Source: Forficula auricularia (lineage: Eukaryota; Arthropoda; Insecta; Dermaptera; Forficulidae). Taken from it: 64,000 bases of DNA. Below, piece after piece: positions 22,005-32,595 of this stretch. The notes beneath the pieces are model-generated. The model was given only the letters and a program-made list of their open reading frames with translations. It was not told where the DNA came from and did not search any database. The DNA lies in the NCBI GenBank assembly GCA_024734495.1, contig JALMQS010000102.1:6455202-6519201 (forward strand). The letters run 5' to 3'. Each line of letters starts with the position of its first letter. Positions within the stretch are counted from its first letter, which is position 1. The translations under genes and the position numbers were made by a program.

Positions 22005-22720
22005 TTGCGAAACGCAGGGGGGTATATTCTTACGTACGTAAACATCAACTTCGGGTTTTTCTATTTTAGCCAAAATCTTGTTATACTTCTTGTAGCCTCT
22101 AGATAGCTTAAGTTTTAAATTTCAAGGCTCTGCGACTTTCCGAAGACGAGATATGAACGATTAAAATATTTATTTTACGACACTCCTAATTTACAACCCC
22201 TTCCTCTTTTTTAATCGGATTAAAAATTTGACACAACTAATAACTCATGACATTTGATAAATGTACTAATTTTTAAAAAAATCGTTAGAGCCGTTTTTGA
22301 GAAAATCAAAAAAAACGAAAAATCTTTCATGTAAATGTCCACTTCCGGTTTTCTGATTTCAATTGACTGATTTATTGCGCCACGCAGAGGGGGGCAGCCT
22401 TTTACAAAACGAAAACAGATTTTTTTACAGATTAGAGTGCAACTTCTCATCAGCCGTCCAAATAATAATGCCAGATGTTGTGGCTATTTATGATTAAAGT
22501 ACATATTACGGGCGCCTATGACACAACTCTAGAACCGAGGCCAGAGTGTTGGGAGCGCAAAAAGCGCCCCACAACTGTGCAATGCTATTAATAAAGAAAT
22601 AAAAGATAATATTACAAACAAAAGCTTGCTATACTCCTTCTAGCCTATATCGAGCTTAAGTTTCGAATTTCGTAGCTCTGAGACTTATAGTTGCGAAACG
22701 CAGGTAAGGGTACATACGTA
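22005..22720. repeat. Pair of diverged direct repeats
   Basis: The blocks ttgcgaaacgcaggggggta (22006) and ttgcgaaacgcaggtaaggg (22691), and tagcctctagatagcttaag (22095) and tagcctatatcgagcttaag (22641), recur in the same orientation. The acgtacgtaaacat-type motif next to them is also repeated. This looks like an old dispersed repeat duplicated locally; the class is unknown. Confidence 0.45.
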
Positions 22721-22952
22721 CATACGCACTGACCAATGGATTTTGGACCACTTTTTGGCCTCTGGGGACCACAATTTCCGGTTTTATGTCCAAAATCCGG
22801 TTTCGAACTATTAAGGGCAACGATTTCTTCCACCTAGAAGTTACAAAATGAAATTAACTTTTTTCATCTCTGAGATACAAGCTCTCAAAGAGTCAGGACC
22901 CAGACTGGCCATCGAAATACTCTCCCATTGTATTCTATAGAATATAAATGTG

Positions 22953-23090
22953 AAAATAAAAATATACATATCAAGTTAAAATACACGATGTTGTCATAAT
23001 GAGATATTGTAATCGTGTGATTTTAACTTGATATGTATATTTTTATGTTGAAGATGGCATAATTGTAAATGCCGAAAAGTCCCATGCTGA
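22953..23090 (+). repeat. Fold-back with adjacent hammerhead-like hairpin
   Basis: aaaaatatacatatcaagtt and its inverse aacttgatatgtatattttt form a palindrome (22955-23045). Directly after it, 23048-23081 reads UUGAAGA-U-GGCAU-loop-AUGCC-GAAAAGUC, with a perfect 5-pair stem II. AUG (23045-23047) can pair with CAU (23083-23085) with one bulged C. Confidence 0.55.
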
Positions 23091-23198
23091 CAATAAATTT
23101 AATAAAAGATAAAAATATAACCTGTGTTATTTTTATCAAAAAAAGAAAAAACTCACATCTATTTATATGAGAATTTATATCCTCAGAAATTTAATAAA

Positions 23199-23229
<31 letters not shown>

Positions 23230-23233
23230 TATT

Positions 23234-23940
23234 TTTCATAGGGTCAGTATCACGTGAATATTGATTATTTTTTGCTTTTACTAGACTGGAAAGCCAGTTA
23301 GAATTAAAAAACTTTTCAATTAATACTTGTGTATGATCAAATTCGAATCAATTTCAAATGGATGTCTTAATTGATTAAAAGCCTCAAAATCACAGATGCT
23401 CGTCTGTTTCTGATTCGTTTCGATCTTAAGACAAGTCGAGGGATTTTCATTCCTTTTCAAATTACCATCTTGCTAAACAAAGTTTAATGATTAATTAATT
23501 GTTTGACTTTGATTTATTCCGCTCGAATTTTTTCTGTATAAAATTCATTAGTAGACGAAAAACAATAAATCATAATAAAAATAATCTTTTCTCAGAGATT
23601 AATTAGAACTTTTGGAATTTATTTCTAGAAGTGCAATAACTAATTGGTACGCGGTGGTAACCAAAAGAATATACTCAGCCAACAGCAATTCTACAAGCTC
23701 TTCTTCGGGGTCAATTAATTGAGTAATTTTTCAATACAATATAGGGTTTTCTACGGAAAAATATTTATCAAAGTTATTAGCCAGATTTTTACTTTATGGA
23801 TTTCAAAATTTATAATCTAACAGATCCTTATTCTTTTGAATATTGACCGGGGCCGAGCCGACTACTCGTATATGGCGAATATGTGCAAAACACACGGGCG
23901 GCCAAGTCAAAGTGCGGCAAATCAGCTAAACTGTCACTTG
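23234..23940. other. AT-rich sequence, nothing recognised
   Basis: No coding sequence or bounded repeat. The end of this stretch (23850-23940) is less AT-rich. Confidence 0.4.
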
Positions 23941-23949
23941 TGTCTAGAA

Positions 23950-25213
23950 CAGTGGTTCTCAACCTTTTTTCATCCGGGGACCGAGAAAAATAAAGGAATT
24001 ATGTTGCGGACCGGCAAACTCTCAAGAATGAAATAACAACATAACGTCGTGCTCAAGTGAAAACCTCGTTAAATTAATTTAAAAAAAAATAAGCTGACGT
24101 GTTCTGATGTGGCCATCCACTTGACTTTATCATACAACCTGCCCACTCTCTTATATTAAATATTTAATAAAATTATTTATAATCATGTAGGGGAGGGGGT
24201 TAGTTTTTCCATTTTTAGACTCCTAGGGGCCCACTGATTATGTATACAAAATTTGGTTGAGTTTGGTACAAGAGCCTATATTTTCATTTTTTTACCACTC
24301 CCCCCTCCATTTTGGGTGGTTAGTTTTTGCATTTTTAGACTTCTGGGAACCCACTGATTATGTATACAAAATTTGGTTGAGTTTGGTAAATGGCCAAGAT
24401 TTTCATTTTTTGACCCGTCCCATTTTTGGCGGCTAGTTTTTGCATTCTTAGACTTCTGGGGTAACACTGATTATGTATACAAAATTTGGTTGAGTTTGCC
24501 CAAATAGCCTAGAATTTTAATTTATAACCCCCCCTCGACCCTCCTTAATTTTGGGTCGATATGCACCAAAATCTAATCAGCTCTTAATCTTAATGGACCA
24601 AAACTACGTGTGAAATTTGGTTTTGATATTCACACTAGTTTTTTAGCTACCTCGTCCACAAAAATTTGGTAACGCACAGACTAACTAACTGACATTTTAA
24701 CAAAACAATTATTATCTCAAAAAATATAATTTTTTCGATATTTACTTATTAGATCTTTTTGTTGACCAAAATTTAATGGTTTCGCTCAATTTTTTTAATC
24801 AAAAGACTTTCACCCGTTTTTTAGATATTTTGAAAAAAAGTAGGAAAAACCACATTTTTCATGCACTATTACAATATTTGACCATACACTGTATGGTAAA
24901 GTAAAAATTCTCCTAGTTATTGAAAACTATAAAATTAGACTTGAATGATCATATGACACGATATATCATAAGAATATGAATCTTACTTGTTGCAAATATA
25001 CAATTCAAAGGTAGATAATTATTCAGTTTTATCCTTCTCTTGTAAAATGAACTTAGGAGGTTTTCACTTGGACGCAACGATAAACCTAAATAATATTTTT
25101 ATTAGTTTTTTAGTAGTGTTTAAAAAAAAATTGCCATTGAATATAGCCACTACTAATTTGAATTTTACTTAATTTCTCACGAACCGGTAGAAAGTTTTCG
25201 AGAACCGGCATCG
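23950..25213 (+). mobile_element. hAT-type element with internal tandem repeats (about 1.26 kb)
   Basis: The left end cagtggttctcaacctttt and a diverged right end (aaagttttcgagaaccggcatcg) are inverted. The flanks gtctagaa (23942-23949) and gtctagac (25214-25221) agree in 7 of 8 bases. The interior carries three tandem units (24190-24535). Its central part is repeated in inverse orientation at 54375-54995. No open frame. Confidence 0.6.
24190..24535 (+). repeat. Tandem repeat, three units of about 115-120 bp
   Basis: Each unit contains ttagtttttgcatttttaga-like sequence, cccactgattatgtataca and aaaatttggttgagttt, separated by C-rich or G-rich tracts. The corresponding stretch of the inverse copy (about 54770-54890) has only one unit, so the array expanded or shrank within this element. 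Confidence 0.8.
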
Positions 25214-25235
25214 GTCTAGACGTCTAGAGTCTAAC

Positions 25236-25445
25236 CGAGTGATTCTCAACCTTTTTAAAGCCTCATCATTTGTCGACTGTTTAATAAAAAAATAGTTGAT
25301 TAAAATTAATGAAAATAACAATAATAACAATGATAAAGAAAATTTGAGATGCGTCTCTTTCCCATTTATAAAAAAAGTTTAGTCAAATACTTATATCAAA
25401 AAATATTATTAGCTCCCAATATTCATGCCACTTTAATTCCCTTTT
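25236..25445 (+). mobile_element. Possible hAT left end
   Basis: gagtgattctcaaccttttt resembles the CAGTGGTTCTCAACC end with changes at the tip. It lies 15 bases after the previous element's target duplication. No right end was found, so this is a weak call. Confidence 0.35.
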
Positions 25446-25606
25446 TAGCCCGAGTCGTTGCAAATATTTGACAGGCAATAATCTGATTTCTTCAGGGAAA
25501 GGCAATGGGAAACCACCCCTGTGAAAAATATCTTCATTACAATACAGAGGGTACTCTCCATTTTATTCGCCGACGCTCGGAATCGAGTATGGCACTTGAA
25601 GTTATC
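25446..25606 (+). repeat. SINE fragment (same family as 62214-62447)
   Basis: Shared blocks with 62214-62447 are cccgagtcgttgcaaata, caataatctgattt, aaaggcaatgggaaaccacc, ccctgt and cgacgctcggaatcgagtat. The tRNA-like head is truncated just inside its B-box side. The order and spacing of blocks are the same in both copies. Confidence 0.7.
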
Positions 25607-26012
25607 CCAACCAATTCTCCCTCATTCATTTTTTCAAAATTAAAAGATAGAAATCCTCTCTTATTTCATAATAATTTAGTTTACAAAAATGATTGTTGAG
25701 ATTGTGAAGGAACATAATAAATAGGACAGACAAACAATATTTAAAATCTAGATCCAAATATCGATGCGTATATCATTAGATATTGACATTTCAGATAAAC
25801 GAATCCTGGCATTTTTAACTCTCTTTTACTTTCAGTTATATCTATATAATTTTATTAGATTGTTAGATTGTGTCCTGACATATATAGGAAAGGCAAAACA
25901 ATATTTAAATTCTAAATTTTACGAACATCGATTAGAACAAAAAATTTCGAATTTCTGAAAATTTAGCACCTTACATTTTCTTACCTGTTCTATCGATCTA
26001 AATATTTTCAGC

Positions 26013-26400
26013 ATTGCGACGTTTCGGCTTCCATCAAAAAGTTGTAGCAACTTTATTTTTTTAAATAGAACACCCCATATATTAACACGTTTTTAGAACC
26101 GCTCTTTTATTAAAATATTTTTTTATTAATATTGTCCTATACCTATCTTTATCGGTTTTCGAGATAAAAATAATTTGTGTTAAATATCATCCAAAACATG
26201 GCCCTAATTAAACTTAAATAAATTAGTGCTCTCAATTCATGAAAATTTGATATTTTGGTGGTAGTTTAGACACACCCGAAGTATTTAATTTCCGACGAAA
26301 AATCGAAGAGGGCGTGCTAAGATTACTATTATTTCCGTTATTCTTAAAAGGTGTTAAAAGTTCGTTTTTTCAAATAAGACCCCCTGTATATTACTCAATA
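26013..26400. repeat. Mixed repeat remnants: hammerhead-like box and TA-element ends
   Basis: On the minus strand 26013-26036 reads UUGAUGgaagcc-GAAACGUC, a hammerhead-like 3' box with a collapsed stem II. Further right are two ends resembling ..aaatagaacaccccatata (26067) and ..aaataagaccccctgtata (26372), in the same orientation. They look like right ends of a TA-inserted fold-back family, with no partner ends seen. Confidence 0.4.
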
Positions 26401-26637
26401 AATTGAAAGACGAAGAAAAATGCTTTAAGACGATATATCATGTCCCTATACCTAAAAGATCAAGTTTTCTTAATAAAGGCGCTTTTTCATGAGAAATTAC
26501 TTTTTAATGAATTTAATTTTAACTAACCATGGCAATATCAAGCCTATGACAATTTGTCGACTATTTATAAATAGCTTATAAACAGTTTATTGACGATATT
26601 AAAAAATATCTCCCAAAATGATCGCAAATATATATTA

Positions 26638-26692
26638 TTCAAACGAAGTTCTTATAGTACAAAATAAATAATTTCATAAGAACTTCGTTTGA
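26638..26692. repeat. Short perfect hairpin
   Basis: tcaaacgaagttctta and taagaacttcgtttga are exact reverse complements separated by about 24 AT-rich bases. It could be a small MITE core. Confidence 0.6.
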
Positions 26693-26847
26693 TGGTTCTG
26701 AATATTACTTTTTTATACTATTTTAGATTATTTTGAAATAAATTTGGATAGGTGGTAAAAGTTGTTAATAGTAACCGTGAACAATTGATCCTAAGCGAAA
26801 TTTGAATATGGTACGATTTTAGTGACATAGGACTTTGCCAGCTTCCC

Positions 26848-26848
26848 C

Positions 26849-26911
<63 letters not shown>
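26848..26911. repeat. (TA)n microsatellite
   Basis: About 32 TA units between a C-rich hexamer and a family D repeat. It is responsible for the Ile/Tyr-alternating open frame on the minus strand, which is not a gene. Confidence 0.9.
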
Positions 26912-26915
<4 letters not shown>

Positions 26916-27040
26916 TATTTGCTTCAAACAGAAGGTAACCTCTTTGATTCTCTTTATGATTAACATAGTTATTGATTCATAAAGAGGAAATATTGAGGTT
27001 GTTCTATGCTTGATACAAATAAACATATATCTACATATAT
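26912..27040. repeat. Repeat family D, inverted pair
   Basis: tatgtttatttgcttcaaac..gattctctttatgatt is followed at 26975-27035 by its inverse. Family D starts at a TA tract with tgtttatttgcatcaagcag, then gaggacaacctcattgattt and ctctttatgaatcaac. At least ten copies occur in the window. Confidence 0.7.
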
Positions 27041-27124
27041 ATATATAGAAACAAATGTGTGTTTTGTAAACAATTTGGCTATTAATAACAAAACGAAAAA
27101 ATTCAATCTGGTATTTGAACACAT

Positions 27125-27212
27125 GAGAAATAGCAGATAAAATAGGTATTCCTAATTAAAAAGATTGATGAAGGTCAAACCTTCGAAACTATAGTCTCTA
27201 ACAAATAAATTA

Positions 27213-27215
<3 letters not shown>
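27125..27215 (+). repeat. Repeat family C copy with near-complete hammerhead-like core
   Basis: The core is 27163-27198: GA, then UUGAUGA (27165-27171), an AAGG/CCUU hairpin, GAAAC (27185-27189), loop UAUA, GUC (27194-27196), UC. A15.1-U and C-G close a two-pair stem III around UAUA, and GA/UC starts stem I. The only core change is C3 to U. The tail taacaaataaatta runs into a TA tract, as in all family C copies. Confidence 0.6.
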
Positions 27216-27270
<55 letters not shown>

Positions 27271-27272
27271 CT
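27216..27272. repeat. (TA)n microsatellite
   Basis: TA-rich tract between a family C copy and fold-back family L. Confidence 0.85.
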
Positions 27273-27680
27273 GTTGCAGTAAAAACCTGTTTTTTAGTAA
27301 GAACGGGTTCTTACTAGTTTAAAAGCTTTTCACTGAATACCTTTATGGCAACTAGAATTTACTGATGTTGGTTGAGATTGGTTCAAAGGTGTAGAATCTT
27401 CATTTTTGACCTTCCGCCTCATTTTGGGTGTTTATTTTAAAAACATTTTAAATCAAAAATTAAAGCCTCCACAACTTTGCTTCTAATTTTTGACATTTTC
27501 TTTTAAAAATTTTTGACAATAAACACCCAAATGAGGCAGAAGTTCAAAAATGAAAATTTTAGACTTTTGAACCAAACTCAACCAACATCAGTAAATTCTA
27601 GTGTCCACAAAAGTATTCAGTGAAATGCGTTTTAATTAGTAAGAACCCGTTCTTACTAAACACCGAGTTTTTACCCCAAC
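27273..27680. mobile_element. Fold-back element, family L, copy 1 (408 bp)
   Basis: It begins GTTGCAGTAAAAACC and ends in a diverged inverse (gtttttaccccaac). The subterminal gtaagaacgggttcttac is itself a palindrome, and further in ttgaccttccgcctcatttt is inverted on the right. TA tracts flank both ends. Copy 2 is at 43979-44406. Confidence 0.8.
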
Positions 27681-27704
27681 ATATATATTATATTATATAT
27701 ATAT

Positions 27705-27770
27705 GCATATGTTTATTTGCGTCAAGCAGAGGACCTCATTGATTTCTCTTTATGAATAATTGAACTGTTT
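27705..27770 (+). repeat. Repeat family D copy
   Basis: tatgtttatttgcgtcaagc followed by agaggacctcattgatttct and ctttatgaat, beginning at a TA-rich tract. Confidence 0.7.
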
Positions 27771-28064
27771 AAAATCAGGTTTCATATCAAATTTGTAAAA
27801 TGAACATATTTAAATGTTAAATTAAATTATCTAAATAAATCTTGGAATTTTATCCCTATAATTTAAGATTGTCAAGTGTTAATAAAAAATTAAATTGATT
27901 ATATATTTTTCCAACAAGGGATTGAAGAAAATGCAAAATGAAATTCCTCTGCTAGTAATAAAATTACGTCTCTAATGATTGAAAAAAAAAATTAAAATGA
28001 AATATTGTTAAAGAATTTTTAAATAGAAGGCTGATTTAGTTGTTAAGTCGGTTTATCTTTTGGC

Positions 28065-28425
28065 CTCAGGACAGCATAGCAGTTGGTTGGCTCTCATCAG
28101 TTGCAGTTGGTAGAAAAATTAGAGTCTGGTGGTTTTATTATAACTCTGAATTGGGAAATCAAAAGCAATCGAAACGAGTCACTCGAGATAACAAGTGAGC
28201 GGCTTGGCTCCTAGTGCTGGGGGATACTAGGGGACCAGCAGGACCATGGGGTAGCTAGGCCAGGCAGGCAGGGGCACCAGTGCATCGCATCTTGAGACAA
28301 AAATCAATCCACCCTTCGCTCCCAGCCGAGTCGAAATAAATCATTATCGTCAAAATTGTTTGCAATCACTTCAAGAGAGAATCGAGGCAGAGAGATTCCT
28401 TCCTCTCTTCTGATATCAATCAAAA
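28065..28425. other. GC-richer unique block
   Basis: Low in repeats and much richer in GC than its surroundings (for example ggccaggcaggcaggggcac near 28260). No coding domain is visible on either strand. This is a candidate for a conserved intronic element. Confidence 0.35.
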
Positions 28426-28796
28426 AAGAAAAGTAAGAAAAAATCGACCCCCCTCGGCCCAACTAACCTTTCATGCCAAAAAGTGATTCATTTCCCCCAG
28501 CACCTATAAATGAACTATACCAGGACATAACTAATTACTAAAAATGTTTTAACATTACTTTATCAAGTATAAAGAGGGCAAAGAACCAATTTCTACAACA
28601 TTTTCCAAAGAATATTTAGTTTGAAAAGAAAAAAAAGCGAAAATTAACATCAACTTTATAGAGCAGGGACAGTCTAACCTGAACATTCTTTCACATCATA
28701 CTTGCATTCAATATTAACTTTAAAAGCTGATATTCAAATATATGCTGATAATAAGCGCTTTGAGGTCCTATATGACCAAAATAAGATATGTCATAT

Positions 28797-29280
28797 ACAG
28801 TGAAACCTCGCTTTATGAACGCCCCTAATTAACAACCAAATTATTGTTCCGAAATTCTCTCTCAAATAACGACCTAAATTCGGAGAGTTTTTTCTCAATA
28901 TATATACAGTGAAACCTCTCAAATCCGAACCCCGGAAATCCGAAATCCCGGGAAATCCGAACCAGTTTTTTTTGACAAATTTAAGTTTGGGTAGGTGTTT
29001 TCTCGAACTCGAGGCTAGGCCAAAGCTTCTTCCAAGATCTCCGCAGTAATTTCACACTTCTATTTTGCCACGATTCTGCAACCCATTAGATAACGTCTTT
29101 TATTGAAACTTTCTTCAGCTTCTCAAGGATAGAAAGAGACCATTTCCTTCAATAAGATATCCAAACCACCAGCTTTCGGCTAATCCGAACAAATTGAAAT
29201 CCGAACAGGCTACAGCCCCAATTAGTATGGATTTGTGGGATTTCACTGTACTTATATATATTGAGAAAAAACTCTCTTTT
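28797..29280. mobile_element. Pogo/Tigger-like fold-back remnant split by a related element
   Basis: The outer element starts acagtgaaacctcgctttatg. Its gagagttttttctcaatata (28883-28902) is mirrored by tatatattgagaaaaaactc (29255-29274). Between the two mirror halves sits a second element (28907-29248). The outer right end is missing. Confidence 0.55.
28907..29248. mobile_element. Complete pogo/Tigger-like element (342 bp), TA target
   Basis: It begins CAGTGAAACCTCTCAAATCC and ends GGATTTGTGGGATTTCACTG, flanked by TA (28905-28906 and 29249-29250). Repeated aaatccgaac-type motifs lie near both ends. CAGTGAAACCTC ends are typical of pogo/Tigger elements. No coding sequence. Confidence 0.8.
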
Positions 29281-29715
29281 ATTTTTATTTTACCTGTGAA
29301 ACCAATGACTTAGTGATAACTCATAGTAAATAATAGGCTGTTAGGTTAACCGCCTAAATGCCAATTAATGTTGATATACATATTCCTAATCAATGCGTTT
29401 TTTTATGTAGCGTTTTAATTTATGTAGAGGAGGAAGGGATGCCATTGGCAACGAATATGGCGGCTATATTTGTGTGTGACGTCACGGGGATGATTTCTCA
29501 TTTTTATCATCTTTTCAATTAGATGCACTCAGTGATGTTTTTTTATTAATTATTTCAATTCTCATTTTTTTTTTCAGAATTATGTAAAAGGTCATGTGAT
29601 GTGTACGCGTACATCAGTTTATATCTTATACAAACAATGCCAATAGGTTAATGAGCTGATCTATTACTTTTAAAAAGAATAATTATTATTATTATTCAGT
29701 TCCATTATCAGTATT
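29281..29715. other. Non-coding sequence, nothing recognised
   Basis: AT-rich, no repeats with visible ends and no coding domain. Confidence 0.4.
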
Positions 29716-30213
29716 AGATGTGACAAATCAGAGGAAAAAAAGGAACAATTAAACAGCGTGTCAAAACATGCAACCAATGCAACGTTTTGCCAATTTATTA
29801 TGGCTTCATCAGGCTCTTGATCAAATTTTTTTAAACACTTAGGTAGTCATTAAATTAATTTCTTAATAATTAGAATACATATATATGAAGACATTTATTT
29901 ATACAACACCATTGATTGTTTAGGGTGGCAATGGGACCAGACGGACCAACTGTACACCTTCGACTCAGTTCGACAGTTGGCCTGTCTGGTTCCATTGCCA
30001 CTCTAAACAATCAATGGTGTTGTATAAATAAATATCTTCATATATATGTATTCTAATTAGTAAGAAAAGAATTGAATGACTACCTAAGTGTTTTAAAAAA
30101 TTTGATCAAAAGCCTGATGAAGCCTTAATAAATTGGCGAAACGTTGCAATTAGTCTCATGTTTTGACACGGTGTTTAATCGTTCCTTTTTTTTCTGATTT
30201 GTCACATCTAAAA
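29716..30213. mobile_element. Fold-back element, family B, copy 1, with a hammerhead-like motif in each arm
   Basis: The two arms (about 29716-29945 and 29985-30213) are reverse complements from gatgtgacaaatcagaggaa to the central cagttgg. The minus-strand motif is at 29781-29816 and the plus-strand motif at 30112-30147. The plus copy reads CUGAUGA (30114-30120), GCC/GGC hairpin, GAAACGUU (30138-30145). Stem I pairs GC (30112-30113) with GC (30146-30147), and farther out UCAAAA (30106-30111) with UUUUGA (30161-30166). No reverse transcriptase is encoded. Copy 2 is at 35205-35677. Confidence 0.75.
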
Positions 30214-31611
30214 AAGAATAATTCTAATAAATATAGAGAGAAATCATTTAGTGAAGATAGAGATGTGCCGGATAGGATTTGGCAGGCCGTTATAAAACCT
30301 TCCACTCGAATGCAAAATTGTTCTTGCAGACATTTTCTTCTCGGTCTTTTGTAAAATAAACCGTGGTTCAGCTAGCCTGTCGGTCTGTGCTTGCGTGTTT
30401 CCCTAAAGACCTTTTGAGTTAAAGCTGACCGCATTATACAAGGTAATGTTTAATTACTAAACGCGATGGGCAAAATACTCGTACAATTCAAATCCAAAAC
30501 GAATCCATTTTTAATGAGAACGATTCGAATTCGTATTCTGTTCTTCTCTTTGTTCCAAGTGCATTATGTCTTTTCAAAGGAGTATTGGAGATGAACTGGG
30601 GTGTTGTTTTCAGGCAAGGGTTTGATCTTCTGCTACAAGCAATGATTTTTAAGCATTTCTTGGTCGATGTCTTATTTGGAGGACAATATCTTTGCAAGAA
30701 AGCCGCCTCTTGAATCGATCCCGGGTCTCTCATCAAACCTCTATTATTGTCGCTTAGGGCCAACTTAGGCCCTAAATCCGCCTTTTCGCTGATCTTTTTT
30801 TGTTAATAAAGCCGTTTGCCCTGTAGGTTTCTTTTTCTCGTAATGTACATTTGTTTATGCATTGGATTCCGATTGAAGGTCTCTAAACCTAGTTCCTAAG
30901 GGCTATTTAGGGGCTGAACGGCCCTTCAAATGCTGGAGAGAATTAGACGATTTCGAAATAATAGCGTTCAAGTGGCAGTGAAGGGATTCTTTATTTAAAT
31001 TGAAATGTAAGTGAGTAGTGAAGAACTCAGCCGAAAATCAAAGGGAAAGCTTCTTAATTTCGCATTCCGCCAATCAAAGGGCTGTTGAAGAATCGCCAGA
31101 AAGTGGAGGCGATTTCCAAAATTCAATTTATCTTCAATTATCAATGTTCTTAATCGTATCCTATAACGAATTATTTGACGAGAGTTCATTGATACTGTAA
31201 TCAAAATAAATTTGCGGCGGTTATGTTCTGGGAGCCGAGTGTCTCGAGAAAGAACCAGAATCAACAATAATTTTTCTATATCTTTATATATTAATTATCA
31301 ACAAATATTTAATTTTGCTATCCAGAGCAATGGTTCTTTGCCGAATTTTCTAAATAGCACAAAATATTGTTTCAATAATATCAATATTTGTTTTTTTAAC
31401 TTAAATTATATAACTTAATTTGATTTTTAAACTCCAAGTTTATTTGACTTCATTGTTATACACAAACACAAGACCCGGATTAAATAATTATATTATTTTA
31501 ATTATCAAACAAATATTTATATTATTTATTTTGCTATCCAGGCAATAGCTTTTTGGCGAATTTTCCAAATAGCATAATACAATAGGATTGGAAATTTATA
31601 GGAAAGGAAAC
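30214..31611. other. Unique intronic sequence
   Basis: About 1.4 kb without dispersed repeats, with near-average GC in places (30350-31000). The minus-strand frames at 30488-30763 and 30995-31267 lack recognisable domains and splice context. It could hold regulatory sequence. Confidence 0.4.
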
Positions 31612-32195
31612 TTAAGGAGGTCCTTTCGCTCCAGTTTAGTCAAAAGAAGTGTAGTATCTAATATTTAATAAAATAAGTTAAAATACAAATGAAAAATAAT
31701 AGAATTAAAAATTAAATATTATGTAAGGCGTAAATATTTGAAATAAAAACAATTATAAAAAAAATAATTAAATACAAAAGTTAGTTTGATTTATTCAAAT
31801 AAGCTGATAATAACTCTTGTATGATTTGGCAATGCGTTGTATTAATACTATTTATGTTTACATCCAAACATAGCATTTATGTGATTTTTTAAAGTAAATA
31901 TCTAAGAAAATTCTTCGGTCAATCTTATATTTTATTGCAAAAAAAGAAACCTGCATATTTCAAAAAGCTAATTTTTAGTTTTACATAATCGAAAGAGTAA
32001 AGATCTTAATTTTCCATAAGACATTAAGAAAATGTTTACATTTCAAAAAGATTTTATTTTCAAAAATTTGCTGGCTAATGTGTGATTGAAACTTCATCAA
32101 AGCATAGATAGAGACTTAAACTATTATAAAAAATTAAGTTATAGTTATTATCTAATATTTTTTATTTAACATTGGTGGCCAAAGGACCTCCTTAA
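31612..32195. mobile_element. Fold-back with TTAA ends (584 bp)
   Basis: It starts TTAAGGAGGTCCTTT and ends AAAGGACCTCCTTAA, an exact 15-base inverted repeat whose tips are TTAA. TTAA is the piggyBac target, which makes a piggyBac-related non-autonomous element likely. The right part (aagcatagatagagacttaa to the end) recurs at 33930-34049. Confidence 0.7.
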
Positions 32196-32595
32196 TGATT
32201 CAGAAAGTTGATGAAACTCTCCAAATATGAATATAGTGTAGAAAAGAAAGATAGATTTTGTCGAGAAATAACAGAAAATTGGCGCTTTTGCAATTATAGT
32301 ACATTTATAGCATGAGAAAAATATTTTTCATCTTCACAATCGTTAATTTTTCAATTTCAATTTAACAGAAAATAAGGTCACTCTATTACAGTGTTCTGCG
32401 TCAAAATCCTGCCGTTAACAAAAATTTCGTTTTTTTAATGTTTTCAGGTGTGTTGAACGCGAACCCGAAGTCAGAAAGGCTCTTTCAGGCACAATTTTTT
32501 TGTAAAATTAGAGTTTTTGGAAAAAAATTGGGATTTTTTTGTACTTTTGGTCTTTTTGATTTACAAATAAGTATCTATATTAAATAATAAAATAA

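Noticed and set aside
24190..24535. CRISPR-like array
   Set aside because: Units are about 115 bp with no short unique spacers, in a eukaryotic transposon; a simple tandem repeat.
26718..27122. 134-codon minus-strand open frame
   Set aside because: Much of it is translation of a TA microsatellite (alternating Ile and Tyr) joined to family D repeats; no domain.
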